DNA of 64,000 nt from Clostridiales bacterium (GCA_017427465.1 JAFRST010000054.1:23776-87775), one strand, 5' to 3'; shown: positions 25,024 to 34,170, counted from the first letter of the stretch. The notes: generated by a model from the sequence alone, not told the origin. A program made the numbers and translations.

Positions 25024-25199
25024 GTAAATCACGTTTTGGAGACTATTTGGGGCTCAAAAAGTCTCCGTTTAGTCTTTTTTCAGCGAAAATGACTTTTTGG
25101 AGAGTATTTTGCCTTCAAATAGTCTCCATTTGAGTCACCAAGAGGCGAAAATAACTCTTTTGATGACTAATTCGAGCAAAATAGTCACCATTTCAGTCA
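25024..25199. repeat. Three tandem imperfect repeats of about 60 bp
   Basis: Units begin at 25024, 25084 and 25146 (period 60-62). Each has the pattern gaaaat-act-ttt, then agtctcc or agtcacc preceded by a complementary ggagact/gatgact arm, then attt-agtc. Each unit can therefore fold into a hairpin. It lies between the DHHW gene and the terminator of the convergent aryl-acid operon. No gene was seen here. Confidence 0.7.
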
Positions 25200-25228
25200 C
25201 CGGGGCCCGTCGAAAAAGAAGCAATCAC

Positions 25229-25263
25229 AAAAAGGGCTGCCTCAATGCTCTTGAGACAGCCCG
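25229..25263 (-). terminator. Rho-independent terminator of the aryl-acid operon
   Basis: The stem gggctgcctca / tgagacagccc is followed by TTTTTGTG on the minus strand. Confidence 0.9.
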
Positions 25264-25289
25264 TAATCGATTCGCGAAAAGCTACTCTT

Positions 25290-25712
25290 TTACTGCAGAT
25301 CTTCCATGCCGAGAGTCTTTACGCCTGCTGCGTTGAGAAGTCCCTCTGCCTTTGCGTTATCGTCAGTCTTGATAGCGATCGGAGCGCCTTCGCCGTCGAT
25401 CGAAAGACCATAGATGTAGCTGATGTTAATGCCTGCAGCATGGATCATGCCAATTACTTTTGCAAGACTGCCTACAGCATCGGGAACAACAACAGCGATG
25501 ACCTCATCTATGCGGGCAGCAAAGCCTGCATCCTTGAGAATCTGCTTAGCCTTATCGGGTTCTTTAGCAAGGAGACGGAGAACGCCGAATTCAGTTGTGT
25601 CTGCAAGGCTTGCAGAGAGCAGGTCGATACCGCCCTGTGCGAGGATCTTTAAGACCTCATCGAGTCTGCCTTCAGTGTTTTCGAGGAAAATCGAAATCTG
25701 CTTTACGAACAT
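25290..25712 (-). CDS. Tandem ACT-domain protein
   Basis: A 140-residue protein of two ACT domains. The first starts FVKQISIFLENTEGRLDEV and the second covers VPDAVGSLAKVIGMIHAAG, both with the beta-alpha-beta-beta-alpha-beta pattern and the Gly/Asn ligand-loop position. GGGAGG precedes ATG 25712. ACT pairs of this type commonly lie next to phenylacetate-CoA ligase and indolepyruvate oxidoreductase genes, where they probably sense an aromatic amino acid. It is the last gene of the iorA-iorB-thioesterase-paaK operon, 20 bases after paaK. It has no catalytic domain. Confidence 0.9.
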   Translation of the reverse strand: MFVKQISIFLENTEGRLDEVLKILAQGGIDLLSASLADTTEFGVLRLLAKEPDKAKQILKDAGFAARIDEVIAVVVPDAVGSLAKVIGMIHAAGINISYIYGLSIDGEGAPIAIKTDDNAKAEGLLNAAGVKTLGMEDLQ

Positions 25713-25732
25713 AAGTGGTACCTCCCTGTCAA

Positions 25733-27034
25733 TTATTGATAAAGCTTACGCTTGTCTGTAACGTGCTTGCTCTTGCCGTCGAAATGCTCGAGACCGTTGG
25801 GCTCAACAAGCTTGACCTTAGCATTGAGACCAATCGCCTGCTTGAGCTTGGCGTGGATCTCCTTGGAGAGCTTCTCAAGGCTTGAGATCTCGTCTGTGAA
25901 GGCATTCTCTGCAACTTCAACCTGTACTTCAAGAGTGTCGTTGTTATCAACACGGTCGACTACGAGCATGTAGTGAGGTGTCGTGCCTTCGACCGTAAGA
26001 AGAGCTGCCTCTACCTGTGAAGGGAAAACATTTACGCCGCGAATGATGAGCATGTCATCGGATCTTCCTTTGAAGCGCTGGATCCTTGCCATCGTACGTC
26101 CGCACTCGCACTTATCGTACTCAATGGATGTTAAATCCTTAGTTCTGTAACGGATGAGCGGCATGCCTTCCTTGGTGAGGTTGGTGATAACGAGCTCGCC
26201 GTCAGAACCCTTAGGAAGCTGCTTCAAAGTTGCAGGATCGATGATCTCAGGCAGGAAGTGATCTTCCCAGATGTGCAGACCCTTGTGATACTCGCAGTCG
26301 CAGGCAACGCCCGGACCCATCATCTCTGTAAGGCCGTAGATATCGTAAGCCTTGATATGGAGTCTTGCCTCCATCTGGTCGCGCATCTCGTTAGTCCAGG
26401 GCTCTGCGCCGCAGATAGCGGACTTGAGCTTGATCTTATCAACGAGACCCAATTTCTCCAGATCCTCTGCAACGTGCAGGAGATAAGAAGGTGTGCATGC
26501 GATAGCCGTTACATCACAGTCGATCATCATGTCGATGAGCTTCTGTGTATTGCCTGTGGACATGGGGAGAACTAAAGCGCCCAGGTATTCAGCACCGTAA
26601 TGGGCACCGAGACCGCCGGTGAAGAGACCGTATCCGTAACCGATCTGGATGATATCGTCTCTTGTGATCCCTGCCATCGAAAGGCATCTTGCAACGCACT
26701 CAGCCCAGATGTCGATGTCGCGTCTTGTGTAGACAGCGATCTTGGGCTTGCCGGTCGTACCGGATGATGCGTGTACACGGACCATCTCTGATCTGGGAAC
26801 TGCTGCCAAACCAAAGGGGTATGTGTCTCTTAAATCTGCGTAGGTCGTATAAGGCAGCTTATCCAGGTCTTCGATACCCTTGATGTCTCCGGGCTCAAGG
26901 CCGACTGCCTGCATCTTCTTGCGGTAATACTCAACGTTGTGGTAAACGCGGTTTACTACCTTGACGAGTCTTGCGCTCTGCAGCGCTTCGATCTCGTCAC
27001 GCGACATGCACTCCTTTGCTTCATTCCAAATCAT
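25733..27034 (-). CDS. paaK: Phenylacetate-CoA ligase
   Basis: A 433-residue ANL ligase; AGGAGGG precedes ATG 27034. The family signatures are the P-loop HASSGTTGKPK, the DIYGLTEMMGPG segment, YRTKDLTSI, the RSDDMLIIRGVNVFPSQVE hinge and the KSKHVTDKR C-terminal lysine region. It activates phenylacetate or related arylacetates with ATP and CoA. In this operon with iorAB it probably handles aryl-CoA made from aromatic 2-oxo acids, either scavenging the acid or running in reverse to conserve energy; the direction cannot be told from sequence. Confidence 0.95.
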   Translation of the reverse strand: MIWNEAKECMSRDEIEALQSARLVKVVNRVYHNVEYYRKKMQAVGLEPGDIKGIEDLDKLPYTTYADLRDTYPFGLAAVPRSEMVRVHASSGTTGKPKIAVYTRRDIDIWAECVARCLSMAGITRDDIIQIGYGYGLFTGGLGAHYGAEYLGALVLPMSTGNTQKLIDMMIDCDVTAIACTPSYLLHVAEDLEKLGLVDKIKLKSAICGAEPWTNEMRDQMEARLHIKAYDIYGLTEMMGPGVACDCEYHKGLHIWEDHFLPEIIDPATLKQLPKGSDGELVITNLTKEGMPLIRYRTKDLTSIEYDKCECGRTMARIQRFKGRSDDMLIIRGVNVFPSQVEAALLTVEGTTPHYMLVVDRVDNNDTLEVQVEVAENAFTDEISSLEKLSKEIHAKLKQAIGLNAKVKLVEPNGLEHFDGKSKHVTDKRKLYQ

Positions 27035-27061
27035 AAATGGTGCCCTCCTGATATTAGGGTT

Positions 27062-27472
27062 TTATTTCCGTGCGGTCTTAAAACCGTTGATGATAATGAG
27101 AGCGAGCTCTTTGCCTTCCTTGTCGAAGGCTTTGACCTCGTATAGACATATGAACCTTCCGTCCTTGACGATGTCAGCTGTGCAAGTTACCTTGCCGCCG
27201 TGCCATGACCTCAAAAAGTTCATCTGTGTTGCCTGGGTGACAGTAACAGTATCGGAATCAAGCTCGCAATTCTCGGCAACGGCAAAAGCAAAATCCGCCA
27301 TCGTGTAATAGACTGCGCCCATCAGACCTCCGACAGCATTAAGATGCCTTCCGTCGGGCTCAAGACTCACAACGCTGTGACCCTTCTCAACCTTCTCGAT
27401 TACTATTCCTGTAGCTTCCGTGGCGTATTTGTCGCCCTCGAAAAACTTTCTTACTGCTTCAATGTTTACCAT
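27062..27472 (-). CDS. PaaI-like hotdog thioesterase
   Basis: A 136-residue single-hotdog protein of the PaaI family. GRHLNAVGGLMGAVYYTMADFAFAVA corresponds to the HxNxxGxxHGG...D active-site segment. Here the second His of the usual HGG is replaced (LMGAV), while the Asn/Gly and the Asp in MADFA are present. It would hydrolyse aryl-CoA esters such as phenylacetyl-CoA. It lies between iorB (9 bases) and paaK (27 bases) in the same operon. The ribosome site is modest (AAAGGCAG). Confidence 0.85.
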   Translation of the reverse strand: MVNIEAVRKFFEGDKYATEATGIVIEKVEKGHSVVSLEPDGRHLNAVGGLMGAVYYTMADFAFAVAENCELDSDTVTVTQATQMNFLRSWHGGKVTCTADIVKDGRFICLYEVKAFDKEGKELALIIINGFKTARK

Positions 27473-27481
27473 GTACTGCCT

Positions 27482-28057
27482 TTATTCTGCTGCGAGGCCC
27501 ATTTCAAAGGCCTTCATATTGAGTTCAAGGAACTTTGCAGGAACGGAAGCTTCGACAGCCTTTACCCACTCTTCCTTGCTGATCTCTTTGATGTACTTGG
27601 AGAAAACGCCCATGAGCACGATGTTCGTAGCCTTTGCGTTTCCTGCCTGTTCTGCGATCGTAAGTGCATCGATGGCATCGACCTTGGCGCCTGCTGCTTC
27701 CATCTTAGCGATGAGCTCAGAAGGATACTCGGCTGTGCCTGCGATTACGGGCATAGGATCGATCTGCTGTGAGTTTGTAACGATCTGTCCGCCGGGTTTA
27801 AGGAACTGAACGTATCTTGCAGCTTCCAAAAGCTCGAAAGAGATGATGTAGTCAGCTTCACCCTTGTCGATTATGGGGGAATTGACCTTGTCGCCGAACT
27901 TAACGTAAGTAACAACGCTTCCGCCTCTCTGGCTCATTCCGTGAACCTCTGAGACCTTTACGTCGTAGCCCTTGTCCATAGCGGCTCTGCCCAATAACTT
28001 ACTTGCGAGGAGCGAACCCTGTCCGCCTACGCCAACTATCATAATGCTTGTTACCAT
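27482..28057 (-). CDS. iorB: Indolepyruvate:ferredoxin oxidoreductase, beta subunit
   Basis: A 191-residue subunit. ATG 28057 is chosen because GGGGAGG lies 7 bases upstream; it overlaps the iorA stop by 7 bases, and longer frames run into iorA. The gamma-domain signature SIMIVGVGGQGSLLASKLLG and EVHGMSQRGGSV, DKGEADYIISFE are typical. It pairs with IorA to oxidatively decarboxylate indolepyruvate, phenylpyruvate or hydroxyphenylpyruvate to the arylacetyl-CoA with reduction of ferredoxin. Confidence 0.96.
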   Translation of the reverse strand: MVTSIMIVGVGGQGSLLASKLLGRAAMDKGYDVKVSEVHGMSQRGGSVVTYVKFGDKVNSPIIDKGEADYIISFELLEAARYVQFLKPGGQIVTNSQQIDPMPVIAGTAEYPSELIAKMEAAGAKVDAIDALTIAEQAGNAKATNIVLMGVFSKYIKEISKEEWVKAVEASVPAKFLELNMKAFEMGLAAE

Positions 28058-29805
28058 GTGATTGCCTCCCCGTTCAAATCTTCGAAAGCGCCGAACTTGC
28101 AGAGCTCGCTGCATACCTTGCAGCCGAAGCACTGTGTCGTGTCTACGTGAGCATGTCCGTCCTTAAAGGAGATCGCAGGGCATCCGAGCTTCATGCATGC
28201 CTTGCAGGACTTGCACTTGTCAGGGTTGACCTGGATAGGCTCACCGCGCTTAACCTTCTTAAGGAGTGCGCAGGGTCTTCTGGAGATGATTACGGAAGGC
28301 TCTTCTGCTGCGAGCTCTTCCTTAACTGCTGCCTCAGCCTCAGCAAGGTTATAAGGATCTACTACTCTTACTCTGTTGATGCCCATTGCGCGGACGAGAG
28401 CTTCGAGATCGATCTTGCCAGCCGGATCACCACGGAGGTTGAAGCCTGTCGTAGGATTCTGCTGGTGACCTGTCATGCCCGTGATGGAGTTATCAAGGAT
28501 GATGACAGTGGAATTTGTCTGGTTATAAGCGATATTTGCAAGACCTGTCATACCCGAATGCATGAACGTCGAATCGCCGATAACAGCAACAGTCTTCTTC
28601 TCAGCATCTGCGCCCAAAGCCTTATTGAAGCCGTGGAGAGAGCTGATGGAAGCACCCATGCACTCTGTCGTATCGATAGCGCAGAGCGGAGGTGTAGCTC
28701 CCAATGTGTAGCATCCGATATCGCCCATGACAGTGAGCTTGAGCTTGGAAAGAACATAGAACATTCCTCTGTGAGGGCAGCCTGCGCACATTGCCGGCGG
28801 TCTTCCGGGAAGTCCTTCGATAGGCTTGCAAGCGGGCTTCTCGGGAAGTCCGAGCTTTGTAGCGATGAGGCCCTGTGAGAACTCGTCGATAAGCGGGAAT
28901 ACATCCTTGCCTGTTACCTCAAGGCCTAAAGTCTTGCAGTGTGTCTCAATGATGGGGTCAAGCTCTTCTACAACTACGAGCTTATCTACCTTAGCTGCGA
29001 AGTCCTTGATCTTCTTAACGGGAAGCGGATTAATAAGACCGATCTTTAAGACAGGATACTTATCTCCGAAAACTTCCTTTACGTACTGGTATGAAGTGGA
29101 AGAAGTGATGATACCCATAGAAGTATCAGAGCCTTCTTCAACGCGGTTGAGCTTGGAATCTTCAGCAAAAGCGATGAGCTTATTCGTTCTCTCCTCAACA
29201 ATGGGGTGACGTCTCTTGGCATTTGCAGGTACCATTACGTACTTGGCTACATCCTTTTCGTAAGGCTTGACCGGTACGTCGATCCTCTCGCCGAGCTCAA
29301 CTACAGACTGTGAGTGAGCTACTCTTGTGCACATCTTGATGAGCACAGGTGTATCGAACTGCTCAGAAATGTCATAAGCTTCGATAACAAAGTCCTTTGC
29401 CTCCTGGGAATCAGCGGGTTCTAACATAGGCATCTTAGCTGCGATGGCATAGTGTCTTGAGTCCTGCTCGTTCTGTGAAGAGTGCATACCCGGATCGTCT
29501 GCAACAAGGATGACCATTCCGGCATTGACACCGGTATAGCTCATTGTAAAGAGCGGGTCAGCTGCGACATTGAGTCCGACGTGCTTCATTGCGCAGTAAG
29601 ATCTCTTGCCTGCTCTTGATGCACCGAAAGCGGTCTCCATAGCGACCTTCTCGTTGGGTGCCCATTCACAGTAGATCTCCTCGAACTTGGCAGCTTCTTC
29701 GGTAGTCTCTGTACTGGGTGTTCCCGGGTACGAACTTGCGACTGCTACACCGGCCTCATAAAGACCTCTTGCAACAGCTTTGTTTCCAAGCATTAGTTCT
29801 TTCAT
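28051..29805 (-). CDS. iorA: Indolepyruvate:ferredoxin oxidoreductase, alpha subunit
   Basis: A 584-residue subunit, first gene of a five-gene operon; GGAGAAG precedes ATG 29805. The N-terminal pyrimidine domain (SSYPGTPSTE, EKVAMETAFGASRAG) is followed by the TPP-binding core GDSTFMHSGMTGL through ILDNSITGMTG. At the C-terminus two 4Fe-4S motifs are present: CKSCKACMKLGCP and CFGCKVCSELC. This oxygen-sensitive enzyme of anaerobes degrades aromatic amino acids after transamination. Length is near the family norm of about 580-610 residues. Confidence 0.97.
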   Translation of the reverse strand: MKELMLGNKAVARGLYEAGVAVASSYPGTPSTETTEEAAKFEEIYCEWAPNEKVAMETAFGASRAGKRSYCAMKHVGLNVAADPLFTMSYTGVNAGMVILVADDPGMHSSQNEQDSRHYAIAAKMPMLEPADSQEAKDFVIEAYDISEQFDTPVLIKMCTRVAHSQSVVELGERIDVPVKPYEKDVAKYVMVPANAKRRHPIVEERTNKLIAFAEDSKLNRVEEGSDTSMGIITSSTSYQYVKEVFGDKYPVLKIGLINPLPVKKIKDFAAKVDKLVVVEELDPIIETHCKTLGLEVTGKDVFPLIDEFSQGLIATKLGLPEKPACKPIEGLPGRPPAMCAGCPHRGMFYVLSKLKLTVMGDIGCYTLGATPPLCAIDTTECMGASISSLHGFNKALGADAEKKTVAVIGDSTFMHSGMTGLANIAYNQTNSTVIILDNSITGMTGHQQNPTTGFNLRGDPAGKIDLEALVRAMGINRVRVVDPYNLAEAEAAVKEELAAEEPSVIISRRPCALLKKVKRGEPIQVNPDKCKSCKACMKLGCPAISFKDGHAHVDTTQCFGCKVCSELCKFGAFEDLNGEAITW

Positions 29806-29916
29806 GATTTCTTCTCCTAGGATGTGAGTTTATACATAGATTTGCTAATTATACGACAAATCGCGGCGCCTTTAAATAAAAAATATTATATGGCTTTTAT
29901 GTGGAAAAGGTATGAT

Positions 29917-30924
29917 TCAGGCTGCGTCCGCAAAAGTGATGCTCGAAGCTTCGACCGTAGGGCCAAACTGATTGGAATACTTAAATTCCGTGGCGGTACA
30001 TTTAGGAAGCGATACAGCCAGATTGATCCTTGCATGATATACGAACAGATCATCTGTCAGGTTGAAGAAAGGATAGATCGGACTGCCGTAAGTATCACTG
30101 GCCGTATCGTCCCAGAGACAGTCCAGATTGTAGTAATCGGCATCGATCTTTATCATGCACCATGAATGGCTTCCGTCTTCGTTGCTTCCGCTGACAAGCC
30201 TGCCGCCTAGTCCGTCTGTTCTTCCGGTCACGTAGTAGCAGGTAATTCCGCACTTCTGCGCCAGATACTGGAAGGCCTTAGCATAGCCTGCGCAAACGGA
30301 TTCGTGAAGCACGATGACCGAGTAAGCGCTCTGGTTGTAGGGCGCACTGGTATCGTAGTCGGTATTCTGGCAGATGTAATCGTGAATATAGAGTTCTTTT
30401 TCGACGGCTCTCTGATAAGTCATGGCCTGCCCGACTATAAGGTCTGCTGCAGCGTTGAACTGGGTCTTGGCGGAGTTAAGCTTTTCGGGCGTGTCAGCAA
30501 AATCAAAGAAGTTAAACGTAATATCCTTGATATCACCCGTATTAGGCTCATAGGAATAACCGTATGTGTTATCGACCCAGAAGAGCTCGGGGTGGTCGTT
30601 CAGCACTGAATCGATAACTTTTGTGAGCTGGTCGGCATTGATGCTGACCACGCACTCGAACTCCTTATTGCCTTTGGTAAGATTCTCGCAGATCAAAGAG
30701 TAAGCATTCTTCTCAGTCTCTGTGAGCATCGCGAAATACGGATACTTGTTGTTGTCGTAATCAGTCCTAACATAAGATGTGGAAGGGACTGCCGGCATAT
30801 CGCTGTAGCCTGAAGTATCGGTAGCTGACAAAGCGTAGTCCGAACCTCCCGAACACCCTGCAAGTGATAAACATAAGGCTACAGCCATTATCAGCGATAT
30901 CAGCTTCGCAAGTTTTCCGCGCAT
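29917..30924 (-). CDS. Transglutaminase-like lipoprotein
   Basis: A 335-residue exported lipoprotein (lipobox SLAGC). After a linker of ~50 residues there is a helical domain, then a transglutaminase-core fold with all three catalytic residues visible: Cys in ESVCAGYAKAF, His in DGSHSWCMIKI and Asp in YYNLDCLWDD. Such proteins act as cysteine proteases or transferases on cell-surface substrates. The ribosome site AAGGGAA lies inside a terminator-like hairpin (30931-30963). It could be the last gene of the permease operon or have its own promoter. Confidence 0.88.
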   Translation of the reverse strand: MRGKLAKLISLIMAVALCLSLAGCSGGSDYALSATDTSGYSDMPAVPSTSYVRTDYDNNKYPYFAMLTETEKNAYSLICENLTKGNKEFECVVSINADQLTKVIDSVLNDHPELFWVDNTYGYSYEPNTGDIKDITFNFFDFADTPEKLNSAKTQFNAAADLIVGQAMTYQRAVEKELYIHDYICQNTDYDTSAPYNQSAYSVIVLHESVCAGYAKAFQYLAQKCGITCYYVTGRTDGLGGRLVSGSNEDGSHSWCMIKIDADYYNLDCLWDDTASDTYGSPIYPFFNLTDDLFVYHARINLAVSLPKCTATEFKYSNQFGPTVEASSITFADAA

Positions 30925-30930
30925 ACAAAA

Positions 30931-30963
30931 ATTCCCTTCAGGCCAATGTGCCTAAAGGGAATT
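30931..30963 (-). terminator. Terminator-like hairpin that contains the next gene's ribosome site
   Basis: Arms aattccctt-aggc and gcct-aagggaatt are followed on the minus strand by TTTTTG and then ATG 30924. The right arm is the AAGGGAA site of the lipoprotein gene, so folding would both end upstream transcripts and hide that site. Confidence 0.75.
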
Positions 30964-31008
30964 ATAAGTTAATCCTGACAATTATTCTATCCTAAACCGG
31001 ATAACAAA

Positions 31009-32349
31009 TTACCTTAAGAGGAGTTCTTTTGTCTCTGTCTCGAGCACTTCTTCCTCTTCTTCGCCATCCATTTCTTCAGGTCTTACTGACTTCTTGGCGC
31101 GGAACTTAAGGCCGATCATGACGCCTCCTATAAAGATCAGGAGGATGCCGACTCCGATAATGATGTAATCATAAAGAAGTCTCTGCTCTGTCATCTGGGC
31201 AGCGATCTCCCAGTACGGGAATTCATAGCCTAATCTTTCCCTGTCAGTCTCTCCCAAAGGGAAAGCCGTATCGAATACCCTGGTCACACCGAAACGACCG
31301 GTATCATTAACTATATATACCTGAGGATTCGTCAGTGAATAGTTAGGCATAGCATTCTTGAAATCTGATACCGCAACGCCCTTTACCAGCTCGGGAAGCA
31401 TTGCTTCGTAGCACTGGATTGCGTAATCGATATAGCCGTTACCTGTGTTGGAGCTTGTACCGGAGGTGCTGTAATCTCCGTAGTTACCATAGTCTCCGTA
31501 ATCAGCATAATCGCCTGAACCGGACGAATCGCTTACGCTTGAAGGATTAGCGCCGCCATCGTAGATCTTCTCGAGTGCAGCGAAATATATAAATGCCCTG
31601 TTGCTCTGCTCACCTGCGAGCTCTGCAACCTTGGTATTCTTTTCCTCAACGACACCGATGATGGTAAACATCTGTCCGTTGATGATGAGGATATTGCCGG
31701 TTACATCGTAAGAACGGTAAAACTTCCACGCGAGAACGTCATTGATAACGATCTGGTATGTATCTACCGGTGTCTCGGGAAGGAAACCGCCGGATAAGAA
31801 TCTGAAGGGGTGGAATGCCTTGTAATTGCCTCCGACAGCTACGAGCTGGACGTCAGCAGAACCGCTGACTATCTCGCGGCCTTCTCTTACTTCGATGGCA
31901 TCGACATTGGCCATTACAGTGGAAGAATAGCAGTCTTCCCAGCCCTTGAGCTTGTCTTCACGGAACGTGGAACTCTTGCCCGAACTGTCAGAGCCTGTGG
32001 AAGCAGAACTCTGCAATGATTTTCTTATCTCGGTAATATCCGCAAGTCTTATCGATTTGCCGCCTTCGGCACAGACCATGGGTGTAGTGTCACCGCCTGT
32101 CCTGATACCACCTGCATATACTGCCATATGTCTGAAGGATGTCTCAGAACCGTTCTGCCATGCCTCAGCCATGTATTGGTCCGTTCTTGTATCAGTCAGG
32201 TAGATAGCCCTTCCTGCTCCAAACGCGATCAGGATAAGCGCTGCGACTATGATCCAGAACGGCGCTCCAAGCATAAGCTTCAGCAGTTTTGCCTTGGCTT
32301 TACCTTTTTCCTTATATAAGAACGTTTTTGTCTTTTCTATTATTCGCAT
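31009..32349 (-). CDS. MacB periplasmic-core-like membrane protein lacking the full permease
   Basis: A 446-residue protein with one N-terminal helix (about 32-52), a large extracytoplasmic domain and one C-terminal helix (about 400-420), then an acidic cytoplasmic tail. The middle resembles the MacB/FtsX extracytoplasmic core (GGFLPETP, VINDVLAWKFY, ITGNILIINGQMFTIIGVV-like order). The four-helix FtsX permease and an ATPase are missing. A Gly/Asp/Tyr-rich stretch near residue 275 (YADYGDYGNYGDY) is a flexible insertion. RBS AAAGGAAAC. It is the last of four co-oriented genes with the MacA-like and two sugar-type permease genes. Substrate unknown. Confidence 0.7.
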   Translation of the reverse strand: MRIIEKTKTFLYKEKGKAKAKLLKLMLGAPFWIIVAALILIAFGAGRAIYLTDTRTDQYMAEAWQNGSETSFRHMAVYAGGIRTGGDTTPMVCAEGGKSIRLADITEIRKSLQSSASTGSDSSGKSSTFREDKLKGWEDCYSSTVMANVDAIEVREGREIVSGSADVQLVAVGGNYKAFHPFRFLSGGFLPETPVDTYQIVINDVLAWKFYRSYDVTGNILIINGQMFTIIGVVEEKNTKVAELAGEQSNRAFIYFAALEKIYDGGANPSSVSDSSGSGDYADYGDYGNYGDYSTSGTSSNTGNGYIDYAIQCYEAMLPELVKGVAVSDFKNAMPNYSLTNPQVYIVNDTGRFGVTRVFDTAFPLGETDRERLGYEFPYWEIAAQMTEQRLLYDYIIIGVGILLIFIGGVMIGLKFRAKKSVRPEEMDGEEEEEVLETETKELLLR

Positions 32350-32393
32350 TATGTTTCCTTTAACGGATCCGGTCTCTCAAATCAGACTCAGGA

Positions 32394-34124
32394 TCATTTT
32401 GCCTTATAATCTTCAAGTCTTACGCGCTGTCCGTCTTCCAAGGGTTTCTCGGATCTGATGACGATCATTACATCGTACTTATCAAGTCCTTCGCCCTTAA
32501 TAGCGGTAGCTACACCGTCTGTAGCTTCGACTGTTACGTCTACTCTCTTAACTGTGTACTTATCGCCCAAAGGTGTGGAAGATCCTTCGATGACATAGAC
32601 GAAGTCGTTGCTGTTATCCTGGTTGACTGCGCTTGCGGGTACAACGCACTTGTAGTTGTCGTTACCCTTACCTGCATTAACGGTGATCTCTTCGCCCGGC
32701 CATGCATCGTTACCTTCAACAATACACTTAACGAGTCTTGTGCCTCTCGGGTCATTCGGATCGGGCTTCATGGAAGCTACCGTGCATCCTTCGATGAATC
32801 CGGATGTTACTTCAAGGCTCATACCTATATAAATGTTCTGTGCAGCCTGTGCGGAGAAAGAGAATGTTACGGAACATGCTCTGTCTGTCTCAGGAAGGAT
32901 GTATGTGACGATCTGCTTGGCAGTAAGGACATCATCCTTTGATATTGAAATGTTATAGATATATCCTGATACGGGAGCCTTGATCTCTTTGATCTTGGAC
33001 ATGGCTTCCATATCGGCGATCTCTTTTTTAAGCTTCTCAATACTCTTGTTGCGTTTATCGACTGCATCCTGAGCCTGATCCCTTGTGATGCCTGCATTTA
33101 TCTGGGCATCGCTTAATTGTTTCTGAGCCGCGTTAAGTGAATTCTGAGCAGAAGTTACGGCATTCTGAGCAGCAGTTTCAGTAGGAAGAGATGCCAATGC
33201 ATCAATCTCTCCCTGGGCTTCATTGATCTTTCCCTGGCACTCGGCAAGAGCGGCAGAAGCATCATCAAGACGGTCCTGTGCTGAAGAGAGCTGTGACTTA
33301 AGTGCTGTCTTCTGATCTTCATACTGGGCAATCTTAAATAAAAGCTTATCCATCTCATATGTAGGAGAGTTCATGTCTAATCCGTCGCCGTCAAGATTCG
33401 GGACATAAGAAGGATCCGGAGTAACTACCGGGTCACCCGGGCCGGGCGTGGGAGTAGGCGTGGGAGTTCCCAGTGCCTTATAAACTTCGATCTGTGACTG
33501 GAGAGGAGCAATTGCCGCATCGATCGCATCAATATCTTTCGTGATATCTTCAACTGTCTTGGCAGCAGCGTCTACTGAGGCCTTAAGGGAAACGGCCTTA
33601 ACTGATTCTTCGTCGATTATCGCCTGGTTCTCGGATTCTACAGAGCTCTTATTGCGGACTTTGGATAAAGTATCCTTAGCAGCGGCAAGCTGCTCTTTAT
33701 ACGTGTTTATCATATCGTAATTGGAGGAGTAGTCCGGTTCATCTGAAGGCTTTCTTGCTTCATATTCAGCAGTACGCTCAAGTTCCTCAAGCTCGTTTCT
33801 CTTTGCCTGAAGTTCTTCTGAGTCTTCCATTGTCTTCAGCGTGCAGATCGTATCACCCTTCTGGACAAGATCGTAATTTGTAACCATGACCTGTTCAACG
33901 GTCCTGTTATCAAGACCCTTGACCTCGGTCTGGTTATCAACGGTGATCTGTCCCCTTGCACTGTTGGAATATGAGAGATTTCCTCTTGATGCATATGAGC
34001 CCATAACCTTCGGTATCGTCAGGTTCATTATCGTGTTCGAGAAGAACGTCAGTAACGCAAGTATGATTACAAAAGCGATCATCGCTTTTATAACTTTTGT
34101 TCTTCTTCTGCTTCCCTTTGCCAT
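32394..34124 (-). CDS. HlyD/MacA-like membrane-fusion (adaptor) protein
   Basis: A 576-residue protein with an N-terminal membrane helix (about 12-32). The split lipoyl/barrel-sandwich domain appears as VEQVMVTNYDLVQKGDTICTL and, after a coiled coil of roughly residues 105-390, as IKAPVSGYIYNISI. The coiled coil is interrupted by a Pro/Thr/Gly loop (TPTPTPGPGDP). A beta-barrel and membrane-proximal domain complete it. In Gram-positive bacteria such adaptors work with MacB-type exporters. Here the neighbours are a MacB-core-like protein and two CUT1-type permeases, an unusual combination. RBS GAGGAGTAAG. Confidence 0.88.
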   Translation of the reverse strand: MAKGSRRRTKVIKAMIAFVIILALLTFFSNTIMNLTIPKVMGSYASRGNLSYSNSARGQITVDNQTEVKGLDNRTVEQVMVTNYDLVQKGDTICTLKTMEDSEELQAKRNELEELERTAEYEARKPSDEPDYSSNYDMINTYKEQLAAAKDTLSKVRNKSSVESENQAIIDEESVKAVSLKASVDAAAKTVEDITKDIDAIDAAIAPLQSQIEVYKALGTPTPTPTPGPGDPVVTPDPSYVPNLDGDGLDMNSPTYEMDKLLFKIAQYEDQKTALKSQLSSAQDRLDDASAALAECQGKINEAQGEIDALASLPTETAAQNAVTSAQNSLNAAQKQLSDAQINAGITRDQAQDAVDKRNKSIEKLKKEIADMEAMSKIKEIKAPVSGYIYNISISKDDVLTAKQIVTYILPETDRACSVTFSFSAQAAQNIYIGMSLEVTSGFIEGCTVASMKPDPNDPRGTRLVKCIVEGNDAWPGEEITVNAGKGNDNYKCVVPASAVNQDNSNDFVYVIEGSSTPLGDKYTVKRVDVTVEATDGVATAIKGEGLDKYDVMIVIRSEKPLEDGQRVRLEDYKAK

Positions 34125-34170
34125 TTTCTTACTCCTCCATATTTAGCGTGTGCTTTTCGCGACGTAATTA

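Noticed and set aside
25024..25199. Possible CRISPR array
   Set aside because: Only three units, which are imperfect and have no unique spacers of constant length; no cas genes in the window.
28048..28878. 276-codon open frame antisense to iorA
   Set aside because: It lies entirely inside a well-conserved gene on the other strand, has no ribosome site, and its translation is Cys/Ser/Arg-rich in the way antisense frames are.
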